NCBI GenBank assembly: GCA_039821125.1
Contig: JBCBOR010000008.1
Coordinates: 35,913 to 99,912, forward strand
DNA from: Thermohalobaculum sp039821125
Lineage (GTDB): Bacteria > Pseudomonadota > Alphaproteobacteria > Rhodobacterales > Rhodobacteraceae
Direction of reading: 5' to 3'
Length of the DNA stretch: 64,000 nucleotides
The position numbers and the translations under genes were made by a program. This document shows positions 53,730 to 62,012 of this stretch, piece by piece. Every line of letters begins with the position of its first letter. Positions within the stretch are counted from its first letter, which is position 1. The notes beneath the pieces were generated by a model that was given only the letters and a program-made list of their open reading frames with translations, was not told where the DNA came from and did no database searches.

Positions 53730-54611
53730 TCAGCTTTGCGGACCCGTATAGTAAGGAAGGCGCTCGACACGCGGCGTCCAACCACCGGCTGCAAGCGCAT
53801 CAAGATGGTCGGCAATATCCGACAGTCTCGCAAACCAGACGTCTTTTTCGGCGAGGGTTCTCTCCAGCCACTGCTCGACCAGCCGCCAGCGCGCCAGCCG
53901 TCCCGTCAGGAACGGGTGCACGATCAGCATGAAGAAGCCGCCCGCCTCGTACTGCGCATCGAATTCTTCCCAAAATCCTTCGAGGCCCGCAGACGGCCCG
54001 CGCACCGGCATCATGTAGCCGATCTCGTCATAGTGGGCGAAGGGCGGCCAGTCGTCGGTCCCCCAATGCACCGGCATTTCCCAGAGTGCACCCTCGGCGG
54101 TTTCCATTCTGTAGGGAATGTCATCGGCCATCAGCGAGCTGTCATAACGGAACCCGCCCGCGATCAGCAGATCGATCACCTGTTGCGTGACGTTGTAGAC
54201 CGGAGCGCGATAACCTGCGGGCGCACCGCCGACGATGCTCTTGTGGGCGTCGAGTGCCTTCTCGAACGCCACGACCTGCGCGTCGCCTTGGGTGTTGATG
54301 GGATCCTCGTGGATCCAACCGTGGTGACCGATCTCGTGCCCGCCAGCGAGGATCATTTCAACGGCCTCGGGATACGTCTCCAGGCACCAGCCGGGAATGA
54401 AGAATGACTGCTTCAGGCCGAGCCGCCTGTAGGTATCGAGGATGCGCGGGATCGCCACCGTCGGCCCGTACCTGCCCATCGAAATCGGGTAAAGCCGGTC
54501 GAACCCATCCTTGGGCCGCGCAATCTGGATCAGACTGTCAGCGTCCATGTCGAAGGTGATCGCACAGGCGCATTTGGCGCCGTTCGGCCAGGGGATCGGG
54601 TTTCGGATCAT
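53730..54611 (-). CDS. Polysaccharide deacetylase-family hydrolase (PuuE-like)
   Basis: NodB-homology enzyme of 293 residues. The metal-binding pattern is present: Asp in AITFDMDAD, His pair in GHEIGHHGWIHED, and the RAPVYN motif; a late His lies in LIVHPFLTGR. No signal peptide, so cytosolic, unlike wall deacetylases. This branch includes PuuE-type allantoinases that open ureide rings. It is coupled (4-base overlap) to a polyamine-type ABC transporter, and the operon begins at a RutR-type site, which fits ureide, nucleobase or amide substrates. The exact reaction is not proven. Confidence 0.8.
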   Translation of the reverse strand: MIRNPIPWPNGAKCACAITFDMDADSLIQIARPKDGFDRLYPISMGRYGPTVAIPRILDTYRRLGLKQSFFIPGWCLETYPEAVEMILAGGHEIGHHGWIHEDPINTQGDAQVVAFEKALDAHKSIVGGAPAGYRAPVYNVTQQVIDLLIAGGFRYDSSLMADDIPYRMETAEGALWEMPVHWGTDDWPPFAHYDEIGYMMPVRGPSAGLEGFWEEFDAQYEAGGFFMLIVHPFLTGRLARWRLVEQWLERTLAEKDVWFARLSDIADHLDALAAGGWTPRVERLPYYTGPQS

Positions 54612-55657
54612 GATGCCTCGCTGAGGATATGGGCAGCGGCAGGGTCCCAGCTCAGATGCATGACCCCGCCTGCCGAAATGTCGAGATCGGCCAGCGCGCG
54701 CTCCTGGACCTGGACCTTGAACTCGGACCCGTCGGCGGCCTCGAGAAACAACGTCACGATGGAGCCGACGAATTCTTCAGAGAACAGGGTTGCCTCGACA
54801 CTGCTGTCCAACGGCGTACGCGACGCAGTGACCAAATCGGCGGAGATTACCATCGCAGCCGGTCCCGGCGGGGCGGACACCGGGAACGTACCGAGCGCGG
54901 TTTCGATCATATCGCCCGTCACCTTGCCGGAAACGATGTTGTTGCGCCCGACGAACTCGGCCACGAACCGGGTGGCGGGCGCACGGTAAATCTCCCGCGC
55001 CGCGCCGACCTGCTCGATCACCCCGTCCGACATGATCACAACGTGGTCGGCCATGGCAAAGGCTTCCGACTGCGAGTGGGTGACGTAGACGAAGGTAATC
55101 CCCAGCTCCTTTTGCAGACGCGTCAGCACCCCCTGCATCCGGATAACGAGGTGCGCATCTAGCGCCGATAGTGGCTCGTCCAGCAACAGGATCTGAGGTT
55201 CCGTCACCAGCGACCGCGCCAAAGCAACCCGTTGGCGCTGCCCACCGGAGAGTTGATCAACCATGCGTCCCGCGAACTGGGCGATCTCCATCCGCTCCAG
55301 CCAGTCGTCGGCCCGGCGACGGCGTTCGGCAGGTGCCACGCCGCGCATCTTGAGGCCGAACTCGACATTCTCGCGCACGGAAAGGAATGGGAATAGCGCG
55401 AGCGATTGCCAGACCATCGGCGTATCCCGCTCGTGCGCGGGAACATCGTTCATGACACGCCCGCCAATGCGGATCTCGCCCTCGCTCGGCGTCTCCAGCC
55501 CCGCCAGCATGCGCAGGGTCGTGGTCTTGCCGCAGCCGGACGGCCCCATGATCGCGACGAACTCACCCTTGGCGATGTCGAGATCGGCGCCCTTCACCGC
55601 GGTGAAATCGCCATAGCGTTTGACAACACTGCGCAGGGTGACGAGCGGCTCGGTCAT
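54608..55657 (-). CDS. ABC transporter ATP-binding protein, spermidine/putrescine type (PotA-like)
   Basis: ATPase of 349 residues: Walker A GPSGCGKTT, Q-loop in VWQSLALFPFLSV, signature QLSGGQRQR, Walker B ILLLDEPLSALDA, H-loop THSQSEAFA, then a C-terminal TOBE domain (about 270-349). The Q-loop has WQ where most relatives have FQ. ATG 55657 overlaps the upstream permease stop, and the stop overlaps the deacetylase start. Confidence 0.93.
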   Translation of the reverse strand: MTEPLVTLRSVVKRYGDFTAVKGADLDIAKGEFVAIMGPSGCGKTTTLRMLAGLETPSEGEIRIGGRVMNDVPAHERDTPMVWQSLALFPFLSVRENVEFGLKMRGVAPAERRRRADDWLERMEIAQFAGRMVDQLSGGQRQRVALARSLVTEPQILLLDEPLSALDAHLVIRMQGVLTRLQKELGITFVYVTHSQSEAFAMADHVVIMSDGVIEQVGAAREIYRAPATRFVAEFVGRNNIVSGKVTGDMIETALGTFPVSAPPGPAAMVISADLVTASRTPLDSSVEATLFSEEFVGSIVTLFLEAADGSEFKVQVQERALADLDISAGGVMHLSWDPAAAHILSEAS

Positions 55658-56448
55658 TTCGTGCTCCGGCCCACACGGGCGATGAAAACGATCTGTGCCA
55701 GGATCACCAGCGTCATGGACGTTGCGAAAACGAAGGTGCCAATGGCGTTGACCTGCGGGTCGATATTGCCCTGTACGATCTCGAGGATGATCACAGGCAC
55801 GGTCTTGTTGAGGCCGGAGACAAACCACGCCACGGCAAACTCATCGAAGCTGACCGCCGCCGTCAGGCACGCCGCCGACAGGATCGCGGGGCGACAGAAC
55901 GGGATGATCACCTCGCGCACCGTGCGCCATTCCGAAGCGCCAAGGTTCCACGCCGCCGCCTCGAGCGCCGGGTCCATCTGGTTCAACCGCAACCGAATGA
56001 TCGCCATGGCAAACGGCGTCGTCAGAACCGTGTGGCCGATGATGATTGCGTAGAGTTGGCCGGAGATCCCGATCTTCGAGAACCACGCCAGCATCGCCAG
56101 CGCCATGATGATCAGCGGGATCGTCGGCGGCAACAGCACCAGCGCGAGATATGGCCCCTTGAACCGGAAGTTATAGCGGTAATCCGAATAGGCGGTGCAG
56201 AAGCCAAGGGTCGTGGCGAGCACGCATGTCGAGAGTGAGACGATGATCGAGTTCCTGGCCGCCTCCCACACGTCAGGGTCAGCCAGGATCGTCTCGTACC
56301 ACTTGGTCGTGAACGATCCGAGCGGGATTGTCGGAAACCGGTCCGAGTTGAACGACACGATCACCGAAAAGACGATCGGCGCGAAGATGAACGTGAAGAC
56401 GACGCCCAGCCAGACCCAGAGCGACCATGCAAGGAGACGCGAACTCAT
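55654..56448 (-). CDS. ABC transporter permease, spermidine/putrescine type (PotC-like)
   Basis: Membrane protein of 264 residues with six helices, the FAPIVFSVIVSFNSDRFPTIPLGSFTTKWYE start typical of PotC and the EAA loop EAAAWNLGASEWRTVREVIIPF. ATG 56448 overlaps the upstream permease stop by four bases. Confidence 0.92.
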   Translation of the reverse strand: MSSRLLAWSLWVWLGVVFTFIFAPIVFSVIVSFNSDRFPTIPLGSFTTKWYETILADPDVWEAARNSIIVSLSTCVLATTLGFCTAYSDYRYNFRFKGPYLALVLLPPTIPLIIMALAMLAWFSKIGISGQLYAIIIGHTVLTTPFAMAIIRLRLNQMDPALEAAAWNLGASEWRTVREVIIPFCRPAILSAACLTAAVSFDEFAVAWFVSGLNKTVPVIILEIVQGNIDPQVNAIGTFVFATSMTLVILAQIVFIARVGRSTK

Positions 56449-57281
56449 GCGCCCCTCCGCTTGCGATAGGCGAGCCAGATCGCCGTGAACGCGATGGCAA
56501 AGAGTGTTAGCATCATCATCACGGCGACCACGGCGGCGCGCGGCCATTGCTGGCCGGATTTGGTGGTGTCGATGATCAGGATCGGCAGTGTCGGCGGCTT
56601 CGAGCCACCGAGATAATAAGGTGCGACAAAGTCCCCGAAGCTGAGGATAAAGCAGAAGAGCGCGGCGACGATCAGTCCGGTCTTGGCCGCCGGTATGATC
56701 ACCGACCAGACCGTGCGCGCCGGTGTACAGCCGAGATTATGCGCGGCCTGGATCAGGTTCCGGTCGATATTCGCCAGCGCCAGCGTTTGCAGGATTAGGA
56801 CGAGCGGCAGGGTCAGTGTCAGGTAACCGACCACGGTTCCGAACGGTGTGTTCAGCATGGTGTAGGGGCCAAGCCCGATCCATCCAAGCGCCGCGTTCAC
56901 GGCACCTGCTTCTGCGAGGATGACATACCAGCTGAAGGTGCGGACAAGATACGAGGTGAAGAACGGGATGATCAGCAGGAAGATCGCCAGCCGCCTTGCG
57001 CTGTCCGATGCCCGGAACGCCAGAGCGAATGCCGCGGGAAAGGCGATCAGCATGGCAGAACAGGTCGCAACCGCGGCCAGACCGATCGTGCGGAAGTAGG
57101 CATCCCAGACATAGCCGCGGCTGGTCATCTTGTCCCAGTTCACGAACTCGAACGCCTCGACCATGCGGTAGTTCTTCACCAGGAAGAACGACATCGCGAT
57201 CATGAAGATCAGCGGTCCGAGGAAAAACAAGAGCTGCCAGATGATGATCGGCAGCCGGAAGGTAAGTGCGAAACGGGTCAA
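56445..57281 (-). CDS. ABC transporter permease, spermidine/putrescine type (PotB-like)
   Basis: Membrane protein of 278 residues with six helices, the FLGPLIFMIAMSFF start and the EAA loop QAAHNLGCTPARTVWSVIIPAA. No ATG precedes the first helix in frame. TTG 57281 is the most likely start and lacks a clear Shine-Dalgarno, so the true start is uncertain. A group of strong hairpins lies just upstream. Confidence 0.88.
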   Translation of the reverse strand: MTRFALTFRLPIIIWQLLFFLGPLIFMIAMSFFLVKNYRMVEAFEFVNWDKMTSRGYVWDAYFRTIGLAAVATCSAMLIAFPAAFALAFRASDSARRLAIFLLIIPFFTSYLVRTFSWYVILAEAGAVNAALGWIGLGPYTMLNTPFGTVVGYLTLTLPLVLILQTLALANIDRNLIQAAHNLGCTPARTVWSVIIPAAKTGLIVAALFCFILSFGDFVAPYYLGGSKPPTLPILIIDTTKSGQQWPRAAVVAVMMMLTLFAIAFTAIWLAYRKRRGA

Positions 57282-57366
57282 AACCGCATGCCCACGTCAA
57301 CACTGCAGGCTGTTGCACGTCTCGCGCAGGTGCGCACTGCGTGCGCCCCGGCGCTCCCGCGCCCAA

Positions 57367-57437
57367 GCCCACCACCACCCCCACCGCCGCCAGAAATCGC
57401 AAAGCGATTTCTGGCGGCGGTGGGGGTGGTGGTGGGC
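57367..57437 (-). repeat. Perfect hairpin with 34-bp arms
   Basis: Arms 57367-57400 and 57404-57437 are exact inverted copies around a 3-base loop (AAA). The outer part is CCACC-rich; the inner part is CAGAAATCGC/GCGATTTCTG. It lies between the binding-protein gene and the permease genes. Confidence 0.93.
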
Positions 57438-57450
57438 CTGGTCGGAGGAC

Positions 57451-57499
57451 GGGCGGTGCGAAAGCACCGCCCTGAGTTCGACCGGCCCGGAACGGGCCG
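57451..57499 (-). repeat. Two further hairpins in the same gap
   Basis: GGGCGGTGC-GAAA-GCACCGCCC (57451-57472) and CGGCCCG-GAA-CGGGCCG (57483-57499). They follow the binding-protein stop (57527) directly and probably block 3' exonucleases or attenuate read-through into the permeases. No U run follows, so they are not classical terminators. Confidence 0.85.
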
Positions 57500-57526
57500 T
57501 GCGATCATTGTCGGGTTCCGCCGCGC

Positions 57527-58648
57527 TCAAGCGTTCTTGTATTCCGACCAGAAGTCGTTCCAGTCCTCGAGCGTTTGCTGGCGTGGAATGTCGCGATAGT
57601 GGATCCGGCCCTCGTCGATCAGGGTGATCGGGTTCATAGGATTACCCGGCGTCTGGTTCGTGCGCGCGGCCTCCTCGGGGTCTGCCTCGTTCAGTGCGGC
57701 GAGACCCGCCTTGGTGATCACGTTGCCCGGATACGCCGCCATCTGAGCCGATTTCACCTGCCCCTCTGGGCTAAGCATGTATTTGATGAACGTCTTCACG
57801 ATGTCCGCCTTGGCCGAGCCCTTGCCGATGCAGTAACTCTCGGTCCACTGAATGCCACCCTCGTCGGGGATGACAGAGGCGACAGGCGCACCATCCTTTT
57901 CGAGCACACCGGTGATCCAGTCGCCAATGCCACACATGGCCAGCATCTCGCCGGTCTTCAGGCTGTTGAACGTGCCGCCATAGTCGAAAAAGCCGCCAAC
58001 TTGCGGACGCAGCGACATGGTCGTCTCCTGCACCTTGTCCCATTTGCTATCGTCGAGATCCCAAAGGCCCGCTGCATTGCCGTCATAGAGGCTCATCATG
58101 CCAAGCGACGGCAGGTGCCAGTCGAAGTGCCCGACCTTGCCCTTGACCTCGGGCTTCCAGAAACACTTGTAGCTTGCCGCCTCCTCGGCCGAGATTGCCG
58201 TGGTGTTATAGGACACACCGAGGTGGCCGAACCGGACCATCATAGAGAACAGCGTATCGCCGTCCCAGTGCCCGGGAAACTTGGCAAAATCCGCGTGAAG
58301 CATGTCATCCAGCGGATACTCCGAGGCATCCAAAGGCTCGATGTACCCGGCGGCGTTCAGCTGCTGGACAAACTCGGCATCGGAAAGGATGCAGTCATAG
58401 GTGCCCGGAGGTGACTGCGCAATCAGCGCCAGCATGTTGTCGCCGCCCGCGTAGTACTTCGGGACAAACTTGACGTTGTTGGCTTCCTCGAATGCGCCGA
58501 CGATGTCCGGCTCGCCATGGCCGTACCAAGCGAGCATGTTGATCTCGACAGTCTCGGCCCAGGCGCGGCCCACAAACGGTGCACTCAGCGCAGTGGCGCC
58601 CGTCAGCGCCAGCATCTGGCGACGGTTCGGGGATATCAACTTGGTCAT
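57527..58648 (-). CDS. ABC transporter substrate-binding protein, spermidine/putrescine type (PotD-like)
   Basis: Periplasmic receptor of 373 residues. The N-terminus carries a twin-arginine signal (SPNRRQMLALTGATALSAPFV), so it is probably exported folded by Tat. It has VEINMLAWYGHGEPDIVGAFEEANNVKF, the AGGDNMLALIAQSPPGTYD loop and SYNTTAIS. The polyamine-binding acidic residues of true PotD cannot be confirmed. First gene of the leftward potD-B-C-A-deacetylase operon. AGGAGA lies before ATG 58648. A RutR-type palindrome lies 66 bases upstream. Confidence 0.9.
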   Translation of the reverse strand: MTKLISPNRRQMLALTGATALSAPFVGRAWAETVEINMLAWYGHGEPDIVGAFEEANNVKFVPKYYAGGDNMLALIAQSPPGTYDCILSDAEFVQQLNAAGYIEPLDASEYPLDDMLHADFAKFPGHWDGDTLFSMMVRFGHLGVSYNTTAISAEEAASYKCFWKPEVKGKVGHFDWHLPSLGMMSLYDGNAAGLWDLDDSKWDKVQETTMSLRPQVGGFFDYGGTFNSLKTGEMLAMCGIGDWITGVLEKDGAPVASVIPDEGGIQWTESYCIGKGSAKADIVKTFIKYMLSPEGQVKSAQMAAYPGNVITKAGLAALNEADPEEAARTNQTPGNPMNPITLIDEGRIHYRDIPRQQTLEDWNDFWSEYKNA

Positions 58649-58713
58649 GTTCGCTCTCCTGTCGTGTTTGGCGGTATCCAACCCCGCTTTGTGCAGTGCG
58701 GCAAGAAAATTCT

Positions 58714-58729
58714 TTGACCATTTGGTCAG
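58714..58729. promoter_or_regulatory. RutR-type operator between divergent transport and salvage genes
   Basis: TTGACCATTTGGTCAG matches the RutR consensus TTGACCA-N2-TGGTCAA at all but the last base. RutR is a TetR-type regulator that senses uracil or thymine and controls pyrimidine and purine use. It is placed so that it can serve both the PotD-like operon and the BtpA-like/PRTase pair. Confidence 0.75.
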
Positions 58730-58749
58730 GGCACGCCACGATCGAAGGC

Positions 58750-59502
58750 ATGATACGGGGCGCGTTTCACAAGGTTTTCAAGGCACCAGGCCCGGTTGTC
58801 CTGCCGGTCATCCATGTGCTCGACACGGTCCAGACGACCGAGAACATCCGCATTCTGGTCGGCGAGGGCGCGGCGGGTTGCTTTTTGATCAATCACGATT
58901 TTGGGGTTCAGCCATTTCTGCCCATGATCCGCGAGATACGGAACGCGTGGCCCTCACTCTGGATGGGTGTGAATTTTCTTGCCTTGACCGGGCGCGACGC
59001 GTTTCCGGTGCTCGGCGATCTGGCGCGGGACGGGTGCTCGGTCGATGCCTATTGGGCGGATGATGCACGCATCGATGAGACCGGCGCCGATCTGTCTGAG
59101 GCTGAAAGCATCGCCGCAGCACGGGATGCCAGCGGTTGGGGTGGCCTCTACTTCGGAGGTACGGCTTTCAAGAAGCAACGCCCGGTCGATCCGGACGATT
59201 GGCGGGCGGCAGCACATCAGGCCGTGCCTTTCATGGACGTCGTCACGACGTCCGGGATCGCGACGGGACAGCAGGCAGATCTCAAGAAGATTAGCGACTT
59301 CCGAGCCGGGATCGGCGACCGACCGCTCGCCTTGGCGTCCGGCATCACACCGGCGAACGCCCGAGCGTACGCGGACGTCGATTGCTTCATGGTCGCGACC
59401 GGGATCAATCGTGAGGGCGACTTCTACAATATTGATCCAGCGCGCCTTGCGGCACTGATGCGGATCACACGGGAATTGGGGGCGCAGAATGGAGCGATCT
59501 GA
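58750..59502 (+). CDS. BtpA/SgcQ-like TIM-barrel protein
   Basis: Cytosolic protein of 250 residues that looks like a (beta/alpha)8 barrel of the BtpA/SgcQ type: VVLPVIHVLDTVQTTENIRILVGEGAAGCFLINHDFG at the N-terminus, WMGVNFLALTG, WGGLYFGGTAFKKQ, VTTSGIATGQQADLKKI and the phosphate-binding-like LASGITPANARAYADVDCFMVATGI at the C-terminus. No function is established for bacterial members of this sort. Its stop overlaps the phosphoribosyltransferase gene, so the two probably act together, perhaps on a nucleoside or nucleobase; the RutR-type site supports that. ATG 58750 is the first good start. Confidence 0.65.
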   Translation: MIRGAFHKVFKAPGPVVLPVIHVLDTVQTTENIRILVGEGAAGCFLINHDFGVQPFLPMIREIRNAWPSLWMGVNFLALTGRDAFPVLGDLARDGCSVDAYWADDARIDETGADLSEAESIAAARDASGWGGLYFGGTAFKKQRPVDPDDWRAAAHQAVPFMDVVTTSGIATGQQADLKKISDFRAGIGDRPLALASGITPANARAYADVDCFMVATGINREGDFYNIDPARLAALMRITRELGAQNGAI

Positions 59503-60133
59503 CGGGAAAGGCCCGCGCGATGACCGGTGGTATCTTCGGCTGATGGCGCCAAACACCAAAGGCGCGCAGTTCGCCTGGCTCGACCCGACGTCGATCTACA
59601 TCAATGGAGGGGCGTTTCACGACCTGCTCGATGATCTTGTGACAGATCTAGATGGCGTCGAGGCCGACGTGGTCGGGGGGCTCGATGCAATGGGATTTGT
59701 TCTTGGCTCAGCACTGGCCACGCGCCTTGGCATCGGGTTTCTGCCCATTCGCAAGGCCGGTAAGCTTTGCGTCGAGACGGATCGCGCGGCCTTCACGAAC
59801 TACTCCGGGCGGACGCAGGATATGGAGATGCGCCGTCCAGCGTTTGCGCCAGGCACACGGGTCTTGCTTGTTGATCAGTGGGTTGAGACCGGCGGCACGA
59901 TGGAAGGAGCGATCACGCTCGTAGAACAACAGGCTGGTTTCGTCGCCGGGATCGTTGCAATCGCAATCGAGCAGACCACACGCGCCAAAGATCTTTGTGC
60001 TCGATACCCGGCATTCTCGGCTGTGGTTCCCGGTTCGCGTTGGCAGACCGAGTGCAACGCCCAGATGCTTTCCAGTTTTGAGGACTACACACCAGAGCAG
60101 GCGTTCCCCACGCGGCGGACATCATCGGAATGA
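59489..60133 (+). CDS. Type I phosphoribosyltransferase (adenine PRTase-like)
   Basis: Protein of 214 residues with the PRTase fold. VGGLDAMGFVLGSALATRLGIGFLPIRKAGKL resembles adenine PRTase, and the PRPP-binding loop is VLLVDQWVETGGTMEGAITLVEQ. The acidic pair usual in this loop (DD or DE) is D-Q here, so specificity or activity may differ. Family members transfer a base to PRPP. It overlaps the BtpA-like gene by 14 bases. The base used is unknown. Confidence 0.8.
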   Translation: MERSDGKGPRDDRWYLRLMAPNTKGAQFAWLDPTSIYINGGAFHDLLDDLVTDLDGVEADVVGGLDAMGFVLGSALATRLGIGFLPIRKAGKLCVETDRAAFTNYSGRTQDMEMRRPAFAPGTRVLLVDQWVETGGTMEGAITLVEQQAGFVAGIVAIAIEQTTRAKDLCARYPAFSAVVPGSRWQTECNAQMLSSFEDYTPEQAFPTRRTSSE

Positions 60134-60176
60134 CTGGTTCCGTGGAACCCTCGATGGTTTCGCAGAACATCACAGT

Positions 60177-60836
60177 TCAGATCTTACGATTGAACAATGC
60201 GAGATGTCGCTCACTTCGCCGATACAGTTGTGCTGGCCGATGCGTGCCCAGCCGCATCTCGCCCTCGATCGGCTCAATGGCACGCAGATCCAGAATTTTC
60301 TTACGAAATCCCGCAAGGTCCAGTTTCTCAACGCCAAGAACCATCTGATAGACGTCCCGCAACTCGGCTATCGTGAAGGCATCCCCGATCAGAAAGCTCG
60401 GGAGCGTGGAGTACACGGATTTGTTGCGCAACCGCTGCACAGCGGCATCGATGATCGCCGCATGATCAAAGGCCAGCACCGCTGGCAAGTCATCGACCGG
60501 AACCAGCATCACGCTCTCGCGTTTCTCCAGTTCCGTAGCGGGCAGCAATGCTAACCACGACACGGAGAGCGACCAGCCGCGCGGATCGCGCGCTGCACCG
60601 GAGAATGTGGCGAGCTGCTCGAGATAGAGGTCCTTCAGCGACGCCTTTTCCCGAAGCACTCGCTGTGCCGTTTCATGAAGGTCAGCATCCTCGTTCACGT
60701 GAACGTATCCGCCCAAAAGGGCGTACGAGCCTTCGAACGGTGGCTGATCACGCCGCCACAGGGCGAGGTTCAGACCCCCATCCTTCAGGGTGAAGATGAC
60801 GATGTCGACGGTCGCGATCGGCTTCTCGAAATCCAT
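60177..60836 (-). CDS. NrtR-like Nudix-domain transcriptional regulator
   Basis: Protein of 219 residues. The N-terminal Nudix-fold domain (1-140) has GGYVHVNEDADLHETAQRVLR, but the REUxEE catalytic core is lost (R59-V-L-R-E-K64), so hydrolysis is unlikely. The C-terminal part (about 150-219: LPSFLIGDAFTIAELRDVYQMVLG, LDLAGFRKKILDLRAI) is the winged helix of NrtR regulators. NrtR proteins sense ADP-ribose-type nucleotides and usually control NAD metabolism. It is divergent from the J-domain/vWA/PurA-like genes with 107 AT-rich bases between, so it probably controls them. Confidence 0.8.
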   Translation of the reverse strand: MDFEKPIATVDIVIFTLKDGGLNLALWRRDQPPFEGSYALLGGYVHVNEDADLHETAQRVLREKASLKDLYLEQLATFSGAARDPRGWSLSVSWLALLPATELEKRESVMLVPVDDLPAVLAFDHAAIIDAAVQRLRNKSVYSTLPSFLIGDAFTIAELRDVYQMVLGVEKLDLAGFRKKILDLRAIEPIEGEMRLGTHRPAQLYRRSERHLALFNRKI

Positions 60837-60943
60837 CCAAATCGTATGGACGCAGCACGCAGCGGTTACAAGATATTTGTATTTTGCTTTTATCTTTTAT
60901 ATCTAAAGCACCGAACCCTACGCGAACGGCTGGAGCAGACACG

Positions 60944-62008
60944 ATGACAATTGCCGATCCCACAATGTCACCAGAGGAGCTGCTCTCCATTCCAGTGGAT
61001 CGACCAGCAAGGCTGCTTCCCTTTGCCGAGAAGATGGCTCGGAAAACCTGGCGTCAGCTGGCTGCTGAGTGGCATCCTGATCGCAATCCCAACCCTCGAG
61101 CGAAGCAGGTTTTCCAGCATCTCATCGCGCTTGATGAAGCGGCGCGGCGGCAGCGAAGACAAGGTGTCTGGATTGAGGAAAGCGCGCTGACGTTCCTGCG
61201 CCGGGAGGGAACACCATCCATCGTGCCATGTATGGCGCGGACCGAGACCAAAACCGAGCTTGGCCGGAGGGTCATCGGATCCGGTTCGTTCGTGGAGATC
61301 TATAACGAAGCCACCTGCGATCTGATGGCGGCAGCATCCTCCCAAATGAGCGGGCTTCGCTTTGCGGACGAAGCAATGCGCTGCGAGATGCGCCGCTGGT
61401 TGCCAGACGCCAGAGACATGTTCGAGACGACCGGCGGCCTCGGCGTGCTCGTCCTTAACAAGCAACCGGATCAGGTGCTGCTGAGCGATCTGCTCACCGC
61501 CGCCCAGGGCGCTTTGGACGCGCGCCATGTGGCGTGGATCCTGAACGGGATGCTCCATGTCGCCTGCTATCTCGAATGGGCTGGCATTTCACACAATGCA
61601 ATCGGGCCTGAGACGTGGCTGATCTCCCCTGCCCATCACTTGGGAACCCTGATCGGCGGCTGGTGTTATGCTGCTTTTGTCGGTGACACACTGACCGCTC
61701 TCCCGTCGCGGAGCGTCGCCGCCGCCCCCTCGGCCCTGATGCGGAACAAGACGGCAACCACAGCCCTCGACCGCGAACTGATCAAACTGACGGGCAGGGA
61801 GTTGCTCGGTGATCCGTCTGGCATGGGGTTCGCGGGCGACGTGCCGTCGCCCATAGCCATGTGGCTCCGGCAGCCGCCCGGGGCCAGTGCGATCACAGAC
61901 TATCGCGATTGGCAGGACGCGCTGAGGCGCAGCTTCGGACGCCCGCGCTTTGTCGAGATGACACTCGATGCGCGCGACATTTACCCAAACCTTGATGAGA
62001 AGGAGTGA
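60944..62008 (+). CDS. J-domain protein with a degenerate protein-kinase-like domain
   Basis: Cytosolic protein of 354 residues. Residues 20-75 form a J-like domain with HPD at 44-46 (WRQLAAEWHPDRNPNPRAKQVFQHLI). Residues about 105-260 recall a protein kinase: a glycine-rich loop IGSGSFVEIY (111-120), a helix pair HVAWILNGMLHVACYLEWAGISHNAI (195-220) at the place of the HRD catalytic loop, and LGTLIGGW where DFG would be. The catalytic Asp residues are missing, so this is at most a pseudokinase. It is followed five bases later by the vWA gene. J-domains recruit Hsp70, so a chaperone-linked scaffold is possible. The kinase call is by eye. Confidence 0.7.
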   Translation: MTIADPTMSPEELLSIPVDRPARLLPFAEKMARKTWRQLAAEWHPDRNPNPRAKQVFQHLIALDEAARRQRRQGVWIEESALTFLRREGTPSIVPCMARTETKTELGRRVIGSGSFVEIYNEATCDLMAAASSQMSGLRFADEAMRCEMRRWLPDARDMFETTGGLGVLVLNKQPDQVLLSDLLTAAQGALDARHVAWILNGMLHVACYLEWAGISHNAIGPETWLISPAHHLGTLIGGWCYAAFVGDTLTALPSRSVAAAPSALMRNKTATTALDRELIKLTGRELLGDPSGMGFAGDVPSPIAMWLRQPPGASAITDYRDWQDALRRSFGRPRFVEMTLDARDIYPNLDEKE

Positions 62009-62012
62009 TTTG

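Noticed and set aside
60871..60904. AGATAT...ATATCT as a NrtR operator
   Set aside because: Only 6-bp arms with a 22-base spacer in AT-rich DNA; too weak to call, although the region must hold the divergent promoters.
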